Of a stretch of DNA of 64,000 nt, positions 48,525-57,357 are shown piece by piece. Below the pieces are notes generated by a model that was not told where the DNA came from, ran no database searches, and worked only from the letters and a program-made list of their open reading frames with translations. The stretch is from Mycolicibacterium rutilum. GTDB taxonomy: Bacteria > Actinomycetota > Actinomycetes > Mycobacteriales > Mycobacteriaceae. Each line of letters begins with the position of its first letter. Positions within the stretch are counted from its first letter, which is position 1. The stretch is taken from NCBI RefSeq assembly GCF_900108565.1, contig NZ_LT629971.1, positions 1,302,001 through 1,366,000 of the forward strand, in the 5' to 3' direction. Both the position numbers and the translations under genes were made by a program.

Positions 48525-49863
48525 ACGTATATCCGACCATCGTGAGCATCATTGCAAGCTGCCCACTGATCTGATTCCGCTGCGGAAGTAGCCGCAGCGC
48601 TCGATCGTGGGCCGCGACCACAGCCACGATGTGGCCCATCACCACACAGGACACCTTGATCGTCCACAGCACCGAAGGGTGCTGGGACAGCACATACACC
48701 ACGTCGGTCGAATCCAGCCCGAGCAGGTGCCACCCGCGGCCCAGTGGATCGGCCAGCCGCACGATGGTCTCTTGGCCGCGCTCAACCAGATATGAGAGGT
48801 AGTGGGCGAAGATGTAACCGACGACGATCGGTATTAACGAATGAGCCAGTTCGCCGGGTAGTTGCCGGCGGCGGTCCGGGTCCACCCCGCCGGTTGCCCT
48901 CGCCGCAGCCCAGAAGGTCACGCCGACAACGGACACGAACACCACCAAGCCGACGGTCCGAAGTGGAGAGGCGGCCCAGTCTTCGGCGAACATTGGGAAC
49001 GAGGCCGCATACCGATCGACGAAATTACGGAACGCGGGTGATTGCGAGAAGCTGTCGAAGGCCGTAGAGCCGAGCAACACCGCCAGGACGGCTACGCTGC
49101 CCGGACGAACTGGCAAGGTCGTCAGGTGGTCCATTGGGTTGATCACCGTGATCCGGGCGGTCACGGGGCTGCGCCGAAATGGAGCGAGCCGCGACACGGC
49201 CATGCTGTAGACCTCGAACGGGTCGGCCCGGGCGAACCAGCGCGAACCGAAGAGTCCAGCGCCCAGCAACATTAGAACCGTGTACGTGAGCAGCCATGCT
49301 TTGATCGCCGTCAGCGAGCCGGGGTCCGGGCTGGCCAATTCGAGCCAAACGAAAGCAAAGAGACCGAACGCCGCCGGCCAGAACCCCCACGACTTTGGAT
49401 ACTCACGCGACGTGGGCCGGTCGGATGACTCACGACGCATCATGCCAAGCAACCGATATACCGTCCGCATCGGCGAGATGACTCTCCACACCGGGCCGAT
49501 GACCACCGACACCGCCACCAGCCCGACCCAGAGCAGCACGTAGAACACCCCCGGTAGGGCGTTCTCACCACCGTCCGGTCCGAAGACCGCCGCGACGACC
49601 ACCCATACCGCGAAGAGCAACGCTGCCAGCGATACCATCCATCGCAGTCCCACGGAGTCCACGGCGCGGGTAATCCACGTCGGTAGGTCGCGTCCCGGTT
49701 TGTTCGGGTCGAAACGTGGTGTCTTCCAAGCCAATGCGACCACAGCGAAAGTCGCGGTCAACGCCCACGCAGCGCCTATCAACGCGAACGACAGCGGCAC
49801 CGGAAGGTCAGTGGAACCGCCTACGCCGTGCGCCAGCACATCCACGGTCCGCGCAGGTGTCAC
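48493..49863 (-). CDS. multi-pass membrane protein of unknown function
   Basis: The 456-residue protein has about ten membrane segments and an internal SREYPKSWGFWPA motif. I recognise it as a conserved actinobacterial membrane protein often found near CopC/CopD or oxidase assembly genes, but the family has no proven function. The GTG start overlaps the stop of the cupredoxin-like lipoprotein (GTGA). Confidence 0.75.
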   Translation of the reverse strand: MTPARTVDVLAHGVGGSTDLPVPLSFALIGAAWALTATFAVVALAWKTPRFDPNKPGRDLPTWITRAVDSVGLRWMVSLAALLFAVWVVVAAVFGPDGGENALPGVFYVLLWVGLVAVSVVIGPVWRVISPMRTVYRLLGMMRRESSDRPTSREYPKSWGFWPAAFGLFAFVWLELASPDPGSLTAIKAWLLTYTVLMLLGAGLFGSRWFARADPFEVYSMAVSRLAPFRRSPVTARITVINPMDHLTTLPVRPGSVAVLAVLLGSTAFDSFSQSPAFRNFVDRYAASFPMFAEDWAASPLRTVGLVVFVSVVGVTFWAAARATGGVDPDRRRQLPGELAHSLIPIVVGYIFAHYLSYLVERGQETIVRLADPLGRGWHLLGLDSTDVVYVLSQHPSVLWTIKVSCVVMGHIVAVVAAHDRALRLLPQRNQISGQLAMMLTMVGYTFTGLYLLFGG

Positions 49864-50312
49864 GGCCGAACTTGGATCGTCGCGACCGTGCGATTGAGAT
49901 CATGCAACTCGATGTCGACCTGGCCCGGCACGTCAACCGTGAACTCGAACTGCTGGTCCGGCCGAGGCTCGACCTGAAAAGTATGCTCAGGCACTGAATG
50001 GACATGCAGTGAGTCCGAGACATCGCTGTCGACCTTCAGAACAATCGGCTTGCCGACTGTGCCCTGCGCTTGGCCGTTCGTCGGCGTGACTTTTCCGCCC
50101 GCGATGTTGATGTCGACGACCGTGCCGTCAACGGCCGGCGCGGACGACGTGGTCGGCGCAGGTGCCGGCGCGGCGGGTAAACCGGGAGCAGCACCGGAGG
50201 ACGCTTCGGGCGCGGCCGTCTCGGAGGGGGCGTTAGAGGATCCACAGCCGACCAGTGCTGCGGCGAGTACCGCCACAGACATGACGACTAAACGGGCCGC
50301 CCTGACGCTCAC
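49860..50312 (-). CDS. lipoprotein with cupredoxin-like domain
   Basis: The 150-residue lipoprotein has a lipobox (VGCG), an Ala/Pro linker and a small beta domain (about 60-150) with LHVHSVPEHTF and FTVDVPGQVDIELHD. The His and Phe pattern and the strands resemble cupredoxin-like EfeO or copper-carrier domains. It sits in a three-gene overlapping operon with the membrane protein and the gene at 50309. Confidence 0.72.
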   Translation of the reverse strand: MSVRAARLVVMSVAVLAAALVGCGSSNAPSETAAPEASSGAAPGLPAAPAPAPTTSSAPAVDGTVVDINIAGGKVTPTNGQAQGTVGKPIVLKVDSDVSDSLHVHSVPEHTFQVEPRPDQQFEFTVDVPGQVDIELHDLNRTVATIQVRP

Positions 50313-50503
50313 TCAGCATCGTGCCTTTCCTTGTCTGTCTCTCCGGTGCCGTCGGCAGCGGCGGCGCTTTTACGCCTGTCCCGCCGAACCACGTAGAAGA
50401 CGACAGCTACGACCACGAACGCCGGACCAAAAGCAGGCAGCGACATCCACAGCCCGACATCGGTGGCGACGTACAAGACATCGGTTGCCGCTAGATCGCG
50501 CAT
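50309..50503 (-). CDS. small single-pass membrane protein
   Basis: From the ATG at 50503 the product is 64 residues with one helix (PAFGPAFVVVAVVFYVV) and a basic tail. Its stop overlaps the lipoprotein start by four bases. The longer open frame to 50665 is possible but its extra residues look non-coding and would cover the BlaI-type dyad at 50621. Confidence 0.6.
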   Translation of the reverse strand: MRDLAATDVLYVATDVGLWMSLPAFGPAFVVVAVVFYVVRRDRRKSAAAADGTGETDKERHDAE

Positions 50504-50620
50504 CGGGCTGCAGCCTGACAGGCATCCCGTGCTCCGCGACAGCGAATGAGTCGAAGTTTCAACATCAGCTCGGCCTCCATCGATCCACGACAGCATCACG
50601 GCAGCTGGTTGCGCATACCG

Positions 50621-50650
50621 ACTACCTACGTACGTATCATCCCCATACGT
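50621..50650. promoter_or_regulatory. BlaI-type dyad between divergent copper genes
   Basis: ACTACCTACGTACGTAT followed by CATACGTAACT, between the lipoprotein operon and CopC. Confidence 0.5.
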
Positions 50651-50725
50651 AACTGCCCGAAACATACACTCGGATGCGCTGAGCGCCGCGGGGTGTCAGC
50701 AATAGCGTGAACCGAGAAGAGGACC

Positions 50726-51337
50726 GTGAATCCAACCTTGCGCACTATCGTTCCCAGCTTGGGGATGTTGGTTGCCTTGACGTGTGGAAGCGGAATCGCT
50801 GCGGCTCACACAGCGCTCTCGAGCTCCGATCCCGCGCCGGACGCCACCGTCACTGCCGCGCCGGCTGCCATCATGTTGACCTTCAACGAGGACATCAGCC
50901 CACAGTTCGCGAGTGTCGTCGTCAGCAGCGCTGACGGTCGCAATTGGATATCCGGCTCCCCACAGGTGGAGGGACAGCGCCTGACGGCGGCCGTCGAACC
51001 AGGCCGGCCCGGTAACGGCGTCTACACCGTCGGCTATCGGGTGGTCTCAGCAGACGGACATCCTGTCACCGGCTCCTACAAGTTCACCCTCGCCGACGTA
51101 TCCGACGAACCCCGGCCCATTTCTACATCGGCAGCTGCCGCGCCTAGCACCGCAGCTCCGCCGCCGTCAACGGCAGCTCCTGCCACATCGGACACCAAGA
51201 CGACGGTAATAACCGCAGGTGCCGCGGGTCTGGCCCTGGGCGGCGTGATCGCTTTCTGGCAATCGCGGAGGAATCGACGGAAGTCCGCAGCAAATGACGC
51301 AACCAGGCTATCCGCGGATTCGCCCGACCCATCCTGA
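50726..51337 (+). CDS. copC: CopC-type copper-binding protein
   Basis: The 203-residue protein has a signal peptide ending AAA and a mature N-terminal His (HTALSSSDPAP), the hallmark of CopC copper binding, with further ligands in NEDISPQF and SADGHPVTG. An Ala/Pro/Thr linker leads to a C-terminal membrane helix (AAGLALGGVIAFW). It should bind Cu(II) outside the membrane and may pass copper to CopD (29932) for oxidase assembly. Confidence 0.9.
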   Translation: MNPTLRTIVPSLGMLVALTCGSGIAAAHTALSSSDPAPDATVTAAPAAIMLTFNEDISPQFASVVVSSADGRNWISGSPQVEGQRLTAAVEPGRPGNGVYTVGYRVVSADGHPVTGSYKFTLADVSDEPRPISTSAAAAPSTAAPPPSTAAPATSDTKTTVITAGAAGLALGGVIAFWQSRRNRRKSAANDATRLSADSPDPS

Positions 51338-51406
51338 GCGTTACCGAACGACCGGCTCGTGAATCGTTACCGGTACCACAACCTGTGCGCTAGCGAGCGC
51401 AGGCCC

Positions 51407-52159
51407 TTACGCCTGAACAATGACCGGGTCACCGATGGTCACCGTGTCGAAGTACCACGCCGCATTATCGGGACTGAGATTGATGCATCCGTGGCTGACA
51501 TTGGCACTGCCTTGCGAGCCAACCGACCATGGCGCTGAATGCACATAGACCCCTCCCCACGTGACACGCACCGCGTATTCGCCGTCGATCAGGTAGCCCT
51601 CCGGCGAATCCAACGGAATGCCGATAGTGCGTGAATCGAACTTCACCCGGCGCTGCTTCTCCAGCACCTTGAAACTGCCCTGCGGAGTGTCAAAACCCGG
51701 CTTGCCCAACGACGCCGGCATCTCACGCACCGTCTGACCGTCGATGCTCACAGTGAACGTATGTGCGGAAATGTCAGCAACGGACACGACCGCTGCCCCG
51801 ACATCGAAGCTGGTCGACATCCCGTCCGTGCGCACCGACACCGGAGTATGGGCCGGCCAGAAGCCTTTCGGCGCCCACTGCACGACGCGGTCGCTCGTCC
51901 ACGTGAACCGTCCTGGCACCTCAACGGGCGTGTCGATGGTGATGCCGCGCTCGGCCGCCTCACGGTCGGCGACGACGCTGCTGAAACGGATAGTCACCGG
52001 CGCGGCGATGCCGACCACCTGGCCAGGTTCAGGTGAGACAACCGTCGCCAACGCCATGCTGCTTGGTGTCGCCGTCCCGGCGTCGGCAACCCCTGCGCCG
52101 GTGAATACGAAGTACGCCACGCCCACCGCGACGAGCACAGCGCGAATCTGACCGACCAT
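51407..52159 (-). CDS. L,D-transpeptidase (short, single Ig domain)
   Basis: From the ATG at 52159 the protein is 250 residues: signal peptide ending ADA, Ig-like domain (about 40-130), YkuD domain with VHSAPW and VSHGCINLS (Cys near 230). It is most like the copy at 7357, but without the Pro-rich tail. A BlaI-type dyad lies 32 bases upstream. Confidence 0.92.
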   Translation of the reverse strand: MVGQIRAVLVAVGVAYFVFTGAGVADAGTATPSSMALATVVSPEPGQVVGIAAPVTIRFSSVVADREAAERGITIDTPVEVPGRFTWTSDRVVQWAPKGFWPAHTPVSVRTDGMSTSFDVGAAVVSVADISAHTFTVSIDGQTVREMPASLGKPGFDTPQGSFKVLEKQRRVKFDSRTIGIPLDSPEGYLIDGEYAVRVTWGGVYVHSAPWSVGSQGSANVSHGCINLSPDNAAWYFDTVTIGDPVIVQA

Positions 52160-52190
52160 AGGTTCTCCCTCCGCCGCTTCGGTGTTCTGC

Positions 52191-52213
52191 AACTACTATT
52201 CTGCTACGTAGGG
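52191..52213. promoter_or_regulatory. BlaI-type dyad upstream of the L,D-transpeptidase
   Basis: ACTACTATTCTGCTACGTAG carries a CTACT half-site and a CTACGTAG core. Confidence 0.6.
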
Positions 52214-52706
52214 CCGTTAACGTTGTAACGACATCCGAACGGGATTCATATCGACTCACTCCGCTCCGCCGGCTGGCCGTTTGCAGCCTGCGCTCCTGTC
52301 AGGCGCCACCTCCATACGGCGGCCGTACGGTGTGACCCCGAGAACGGGTCTGCCGAACTCTTGCTGAATCAGATCGGCGGTGCCCTCCAGTCGTCAGCGG
52401 CGGCCAGATCTCCGTCTTCAGATCTCAAGCAGTTCGGTCATCCGACGTTGCGCCGCGAACACTCCCGAGTTCGTTCAGCCGGAGGGTCGCGGTCGCTTTA
52501 CACTTCGGGGTCGTCCCAGTCGGTGTTTCCTGTCGCGGCGCAACTAGGACGGCGGCTTCCACCTTCAACCTGCGCAGGACGTGAGAAAGGCCGGGACGGG
52601 TGCCACTACAGGCGCTGTTCGCCGCCGCAGCTTCCGGACATAGCGTTCGCCGAGCACGCCATAATCGTGACTGACGTTTTCAATAACGGCGGGACCGGCT
52701 CGGCCG

Positions 52707-52781
52707 ACGTTGATCCGCCTGAGCTGGCCGTCTGTCCATTGATCTTGCAGTCCGGCTGCGACCTGGTCTGGGTCCGTCGCT
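52707..52781. repeat. diverged direct repeat, copy 1
   Basis: This stretch aligns by eye with 53257-53326 (shared blocks CTTGCAG/CCTGCAG, ATCCGC, GTCCGYCGC) at roughly 70 percent with small gaps. Both copies read as coding on the minus strand. Confidence 0.5.
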
Positions 52782-52990
52782 ACAACGAATCCGCGCGGCC
52801 GTGAAATTTCTGTCATTGCTTCGCTGGCATCGCGGCGCATCGCTCGTCGTGCGCCATCCGTTCACTCCTCTTGCAAGGCGGCAAACTCCACCGCCTCCAG
52901 GGTGTTGGGGTCATCCTCCCCCCGATAAGCGCCGATCCCGTCGGGTCAAGATTGTCATCGGTCCGCTGGCGCGGCGACTACGATCGTGAA

Positions 52991-53224
52991 GTGCCCGACT
53001 CCGAGTTCGTTGAGACAGATGACCGCGGACGCATCACTCTGCCAGGCCGCCCGAATAGCCGGTTCCTGTTGCGCCACAACGCGGATGGCAGCATTATCCT
53101 TCAGCCTGCTCAGCCTGTTACTGACGCCCAGTACGAGTACTGGTCCAATCCCGAACTACGAACACTGCTCACTGCTGCAGCGACATCACGCAACGTCCAC
53201 CGAATGCGCGACCACCGCGACTGA
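52991..53224 (+). CDS. AbrB-like antitoxin or small DNA-binding protein
   Basis: From the GTG at 52991 the product is 77 residues: an AbrB-type start (FVETDDRGRITLPG), then RFLLRHNADGSIILQPAQPV and a helical tail. That order matches small antitoxins of the AbrB/MazE-like kind from actinobacteria. No clear toxin gene follows, so the toxin may be lost. Confidence 0.6.
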   Translation: MPDSEFVETDDRGRITLPGRPNSRFLLRHNADGSIILQPAQPVTDAQYEYWSNPELRTLLTAAATSRNVHRMRDHRD

Positions 53225-53256
53225 TCACTCCGCAGCGACGGGACTCACGAGGACGA

Positions 53257-53326
53257 CGTTAATCCGCTTGAACCGCCCGCTGCCACGGATCCTGCAGCTC
53301 GTCCGCGATTCGGTCTCGGTCCGCCG
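53257..53326. repeat. diverged direct repeat, copy 2
   Basis: Partner of 52707-52781. It lies inside the small minus-strand gene at 53259. Confidence 0.5.
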
Positions 53327-53366
53327 CCCACTCAGGATCCTCGGGTCCGTGGAAAAGGTCGGCCAC
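53259..53366 (-). CDS. small protein (35 residues), possible remnant
   Basis: The frame GTG...TAA encodes an acidic peptide (VADLFHGPEDPEWAADRD and so on) that looks coding. A second short frame ending in DDEVDPALAIID stops just upstream at TGAGGTG, so the original gene may be broken in two. The peptide is similar to the minus-strand frame at 52565-52813. Confidence 0.35.
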   Translation of the reverse strand: MADLFHGPEDPEWAADRDRIADELQDPWQRAVQAD

Positions 53367-53502
53367 CTCAGTCGATGATCGCCAGCGCAGGGTCCACCTC
53401 ATCGTCCCTCACCTGCCCACGCTCCTGTTTTTGCTCGAAGATCCAGTCGCTCTAGTGTGACTCCGGGATCGCCGGATCGAGCGCCGATAACCGCTCGTTC
53501 CA

Positions 53503-53943
53503 TCATGTAGATGTGGCCTCAACTAGACGGTCGTCCTCCGTCACACGCAGCAAAGGCTGGTCGAACGCGTGTCTAATCAGTTGCACGGTGTCAATGAGGT
53601 CCTGGTACCGCTCCCAGCGAAGAAGGTCGCGGGAGCCGTCGACCCACCCCAGCTTGTCGCCGGCGTAATACACCTCCGCGATGAAGTACTCGGATCCGTC
53701 GGCTGACTGCACTACGCGGTAATTCCAGTGACCGACACTTGCGCTATCCGAATCAGTGTACGAAATATTCTGCGCTGCATCGCGTTTACTCCTTGATGCC
53801 AGCCCGTCGAGGTAATCCTGAACGGCCTGTGAGCGCGTGTGGCCATCGGGCGATTCCCGTCCTTCGAGCCGCGCAGAGGCCCTGGTGTTTCGGGCGATCA
53901 TGTCCTTGATCGCGCTATCAGTCACGCGCTTGGTCCGGCGCAT
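53503..53943 (-). CDS. hypothetical protein
   Basis: The 146-residue product has a basic, helical N-terminus (SAIKDMIARNTRASARLEGRE) and a mixed beta C-terminal part with HWNYRVVQSADGSEYF and EVYYAGDKLGWVDG. I do not recognise a family. It lies between the antitoxin-like gene and the XRE gene, on the same strand as the XRE gene. Confidence 0.6.
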   Translation of the reverse strand: MRRTKRVTDSAIKDMIARNTRASARLEGRESPDGHTRSQAVQDYLDGLASRSKRDAAQNISYTDSDSASVGHWNYRVVQSADGSEYFIAEVYYAGDKLGWVDGSRDLLRWERYQDLIDTVQLIRHAFDQPLLRVTEDDRLVEATST

Positions 53944-54164
53944 CTACTTGGCGCCAACCGCTAGCGCACCGTGTGGACGAGGTGCGGCCCGCGCAATCAG
54001 GGTTCCGGGCTTGCTCCCGGGGATGGCCCGAGTTGTCCGCCGTGATGCCCGAAGGTTGTCGTTCGTCGGGCAACCGCAAGGATAAGCAGGTGGCCCGCTT
54101 AGCCATCTCGGAGCCGCTGCGGCGCATCTTTGCCCTGGTCTGGCCGCCATACTCACAAGTTTAG

Positions 54165-54180
54165 TGTACTACTAGTAGGG
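54165..54180. promoter_or_regulatory. CTACTAGTAG palindrome (copy A)
   Basis: TGTACTACTAGTAGGG is the exact reverse complement of the copy at 54511. The 10-base core is a perfect palindrome. It lies after the stop of the XRE gene and upstream of the gene at 53503. It starts with TGT, so a transposon-end role is also possible. Confidence 0.6.
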
Positions 54181-54223
54181 CTTCATCTGAGCCGGTTCTG
54201 TGGCGTCCAAGGCGTCCCTGCAA

Positions 54224-54475
54224 TCACGGCAGTAGTTCCGCCGGCGCAACCTCCAAGGCCTCCGCAATATCGAGGAGCCGCTCGAATAGGAGGCCGCGCC
54301 GTCCATGTTCGACGTCGATGAGCACGTTTCGGGTCACGCCAGATCGCAGCGCGAGCGACTCCTGAGTCATTTCCTGCGATAGCCGGACGTCGCGAATTCT
54401 CGTGCCTACCTCCAACCGCCAGGCCTCCCACTTGGCAACCCGTTCCGGGTTGTTTTGACTAGGGCGAGTCGGCAC
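54224..54475 (-). CDS. XRE-family helix-turn-helix regulator
   Basis: The 83-residue protein is a single XRE domain (about 20-80): VGTRIRDVRLSQEMTQESLALRSGVTRNVLIDVEHGRRG. It is divergent from the first tniQ gene and flanked on both sides by the CTACTAGTAG palindrome, a pattern of a self-controlled repressor. It probably controls the transposition genes. Confidence 0.85.
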   Translation of the reverse strand: MPTRPSQNNPERVAKWEAWRLEVGTRIRDVRLSQEMTQESLALRSGVTRNVLIDVEHGRRGLLFERLLDIAEALEVAPAELLP

Positions 54476-54510
54476 CCATCAAGTAGTCAGCGGACGCCCA
54501 TCATTGTCTG

Positions 54511-54526
54511 CCCTACTAGTAGTACA
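54511..54526. promoter_or_regulatory. CTACTAGTAG palindrome (copy B) in the divergent xre/tniQ promoter
   Basis: CCCTACTAGTAGTACA lies 36 bases upstream of the XRE start and 53 upstream of the tniQ start. Confidence 0.7.
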
Positions 54527-54578
54527 TTGAGCGTTGCGCCGCACCTCACACACAGTGGTCGACCGAGGTCACAGGATC

Positions 54579-55883
54579 ATGCCGACGGAACTAAGCTTGC
54601 TGCCAACCAGGGTGTCTCTGGGTGAGGACGAAGCTCTCGATAGCTTTCTCGAGCGCCTCACCCAAGCCAACGATCTCGACCCTGAGCACATCCTGGCTGC
54701 GCTCCGCCGCGGCGAAGGCGCAACCCATACGACACTCGCGTTCTTCATGACGGCGCCCACCAACACCGTGCTCGCGCGAATCGAAAGGCTCAGCGGCATC
54801 CCTGCCGAGCGGCTTCGAACCGCGACTCTCATGCGCTTCGACGCAGGAAGGCCTCTGTACCTCGATGCCCTCAATCCGTTAGACAGGCACAGCTATCGCA
54901 GGATCGTGGTGCAGGGGTGGTTTCCTCCCTTCGGCACGCAACTCTGTCCTTTATGCGTTGCACAGCAGGGAATCTGGCGAGTTGGTTGGCGATTGCCGAT
55001 CGTGGCCACGTGCATTCATCACGGCACCTATCTGACCACCGAATGCGGCGGCTGCGGCCAACGGTTTCGCAGCCACCGGTACTGGCCATTGCGCCCAGTG
55101 CTCGGACCGGAGCAACCGTGCGGCAATCCTGTCGTCCTGCGGCAGCCGTGTCTTCGCTCGGTACTCACAAACGCCGCTGAGCCGGCGAACGGCCCTGCGC
55201 TCGACTGCACGGAAGCCGTCCATCGAGCGATAAATGGGCAGACGGTGATCATGTTCGGCACACCTGCCGACCCTCGTACTTTTCTTGCCGAACTCCGCAA
55301 CCTTGCAACACTTTTGCTTCATCTGGGAGCGAGGACGTCGGCCCAGACTGCCGTATCGTGGGCGAGCGGTTTGCGTGATGAGGCGCGGGCCCGGTCCAAC
55401 ATGGTTCGTGGAGCTCGTTGGGGCTTCAGTCCCCCGCACAGCGCCAGGGTTCGCGGAGCCGTCCTCGGATGTGCCTACGAAATTCTGATGCAACGGGATC
55501 TCGATTCTGGGGGTGCCCGGTTGCGTGAGTGGATTCGCTTTGTCGAAGACGAGAAGAACGGTCCCGCCGTCTGGCTCATTAATCGCACCAAGAGAACGCC
55601 GATGATGCATCAGTTGATCACCGCGGCTACATCCGACCGCCGCGATGTGGGTCGAAGACTCGATCGCGGTAATCACTGTTGGAGGATTCAACCATCTGCG
55701 ATACCCCAAATGATCGATGTCGGCATCTATCGCCGACTTTTTAACGGCATGCTTGGCGGCTACGAACACACCGGCCGGCTCTATGTGTCGCTATGCATGG
55801 TGAGAGCGATTGTCTTAGTGAAGAACTGGGCCGACGCGGCTGTCAGAATTGGGCTGCCGCCCGACCTCGGCTCCCGTACCTAA
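54579..55883 (+). CDS. tniQ: TniQ-family transposition protein (first copy)
   Basis: From the ATG at 54579 the protein is 434 residues. The N-terminal TniQ domain has LPTRVSLGEDEALDSFLERL, a CPLC and CGGCG zinc-finger pair (about 120-180) with ATCIHHGTYL, and a helical C-terminal part. TniQ proteins choose the target for Tn7-like elements and contact TnsC. This is the shorter of the two and is read towards tnsC. The TTG at 54534 in the same frame is unlikely because it would sit eight bases from the palindrome. Confidence 0.85.
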   Translation: MPTELSLLPTRVSLGEDEALDSFLERLTQANDLDPEHILAALRRGEGATHTTLAFFMTAPTNTVLARIERLSGIPAERLRTATLMRFDAGRPLYLDALNPLDRHSYRRIVVQGWFPPFGTQLCPLCVAQQGIWRVGWRLPIVATCIHHGTYLTTECGGCGQRFRSHRYWPLRPVLGPEQPCGNPVVLRQPCLRSVLTNAAEPANGPALDCTEAVHRAINGQTVIMFGTPADPRTFLAELRNLATLLLHLGARTSAQTAVSWASGLRDEARARSNMVRGARWGFSPPHSARVRGAVLGCAYEILMQRDLDSGGARLREWIRFVEDEKNGPAVWLINRTKRTPMMHQLITAATSDRRDVGRRLDRGNHCWRIQPSAIPQMIDVGIYRRLFNGMLGGYEHTGRLYVSLCMVRAIVLVKNWADAAVRIGLPPDLGSRT

Positions 55884-55901
55884 CGCGCCGCGCGTGCGCG
55901 G

Positions 55902-56258
55902 ATGCGTGCAACGCCGGAGGATCTTCAACGCTCAATCGATCTGGCGCTGAACGATATTCCCGCGAGCAGAGACTTTCGCACCCTCGAAGCGCAGGTCCGG
56001 TTGCTGGCTCGCAATCCCGCCGATTGGTACCCAGCTTGGCGCCTGTCGACCACCCCAGCACGGAGTCCTGACCTGTGGGTCTACGCCGTCACATGGATGT
56101 GGTGCGAGGTGGCACAAGGCTGCCTCGACAACAGTCCGGCGTGGGCTGTGCCGCCTTGCCATCGCATCAAGGCCGGCTATCGCGCCTTTCGTGACCGACT
56201 GCCGGCCGCAGCCCAGGACTCGCTGCGCCGACTCGTCCTTCCGCCCCCAGCGCGTTGA
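55902..56258 (+). CDS. hypothetical protein between tniQ and tnsC
   Basis: The 118-residue product is helical with WYPAWRLS, VYAVTWMWCEVAQG and basic C-terminal residues. It follows tniQ by 18 bases on the same strand and overlaps the end of the convergent tnsC by 92 bases. I do not recognise it. The clean frame and close spacing favour a real gene. Confidence 0.5.
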   Translation: MRATPEDLQRSIDLALNDIPASRDFRTLEAQVRLLARNPADWYPAWRLSTTPARSPDLWVYAVTWMWCEVAQGCLDNSPAWAVPPCHRIKAGYRAFRDRLPAAAQDSLRRLVLPPPAR

Positions 56259-57354
56259 GATCAGACACGCGTGCGCGCTTCCGGCGCCGCCGCCGGGTCT
56301 GCGTCGATGACTCAGTGCGGCGGCGCTCCGTCTCCGCTGCAGTATCACGAATTGCACGCTTGCTCAGGGTGATCGCTTTGAGGTGCTCCGCGCTGATCCG
56401 GTATGAGCCGTCCGTAATCGCCGCAACGGTCGCTCGACTGACTAGCTTTCGCAGGTCGCCAACGTAGCCCTGCGTGCGAAACCATAGTTCGCCGGCCAGC
56501 TTCAGGAAGAGCATTCCCGGCTCACCTGCGGGCAGGTGTGGCAGCACCAACCTTTCTAGGTCACGTACGACGCGTTGCCATTCGGCTTGTTCTTCCTCGG
56601 TATCTACGCCGTAGGGTGCGACGGAAAACTCCGTTAATCGACATGCGATCTGTGGGTCGTTCACTAGGTCGCCGTTTGCGAGGTTGGCTCCGACCAGGAC
56701 GAGGGTCGCGCTCGAGACCTGACCAAGTTTGGTGTTGATGCTCTTGATGTGGTCTAGAACATCGCGCCCACTCTTGGAGTCGGTCTTCAGAAGATGCGCG
56801 TCGTCCATGACGACGATCTGGGTGCGGTGCAGACGTAGCCCATGCATCGCTCGATGAGTCAGATCACGTGTGAGGCCGGTGCTCGCAAGGTTGAAACCGT
56901 TGAGCAACTCGGTGGTCACATCATTGACTTTGGCGGCCGAACCCAAGTCGATCCAAATCACAGGACATAGGTCGGCCTCTACACCGTCCGATGGATAGTG
57001 GACGGGACGCCCCCGACGGTCGTGCAGCGCATCATGGGTCCATTCCACATATCGTCTCTGTGCCCACCGCAGCATGAACGTGCTCTTGCCAACGTAGTTC
57101 GGTCCGGTCAACACGACGATCTGTTTGGCGCCCGGACCTTCCAGCATGTTGTCCCGGACGGTCCGGTCAAGAGCATGCTCGATCTCGGTAAACGCCGCTG
57201 TCGGAAGGTAGAGCCGGGCGAGCCACGCCTCGAGTTGCTCGATATAAGCATTTCGCGCCTGGTCTGACATGGCGTTCAGTTGCTTGGACGATCGGCTGGG
57301 AGGCGCGTGCGGTAGCTCTTTGACGCAGTTGTCGTGCCACTCCTGCGAGTCCAT
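56167..57354 (-). CDS. tnsC: TnsC/TniB-type AAA+ ATPase
   Basis: The 395-residue ATPase has Walker A GPNYVGKST (near 87-95), Walker B QIVVMDDAHLL (near 175) and a sensor-1 segment SATLVLVGANLANGD. TnsC/TniB proteins form rings on target DNA, meet TniQ and activate the transposase. The gene starts three bases after tnsB on the same strand. The basic C-terminal tail (about 350-395) is in the region of overlap with the convergent small gene. Confidence 0.88.
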   Translation of the reverse strand: MDSQEWHDNCVKELPHAPPSRSSKQLNAMSDQARNAYIEQLEAWLARLYLPTAAFTEIEHALDRTVRDNMLEGPGAKQIVVLTGPNYVGKSTFMLRWAQRRYVEWTHDALHDRRGRPVHYPSDGVEADLCPVIWIDLGSAAKVNDVTTELLNGFNLASTGLTRDLTHRAMHGLRLHRTQIVVMDDAHLLKTDSKSGRDVLDHIKSINTKLGQVSSATLVLVGANLANGDLVNDPQIACRLTEFSVAPYGVDTEEEQAEWQRVVRDLERLVLPHLPAGEPGMLFLKLAGELWFRTQGYVGDLRKLVSRATVAAITDGSYRISAEHLKAITLSKRAIRDTAAETERRRTESSTQTRRRRRKRARVSDLNALGAEGRVGAASPGLRPAVGHERRDSRP

Positions 57355-57357
57355 CGC

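Larger units (their letters stand above)
52160..52990. other. intergenic region with part of a diverged duplication
   Basis: About 830 bases. Beyond the dyad at 52191 I see no convincing gene on the plus strand. A minus-strand frame (52565-52813) reads a plausible small protein with the segment ATDPDQVAAGLQDQW; its DNA is related to that of the small gene at 53259. Confidence 0.4.

Noticed and set aside
52200..54200. A CRISPR array or guide-RNA locus for the Tn7-like element
   Set aside because: No regularly spaced repeats are present, only one diverged duplication and the palindromes.
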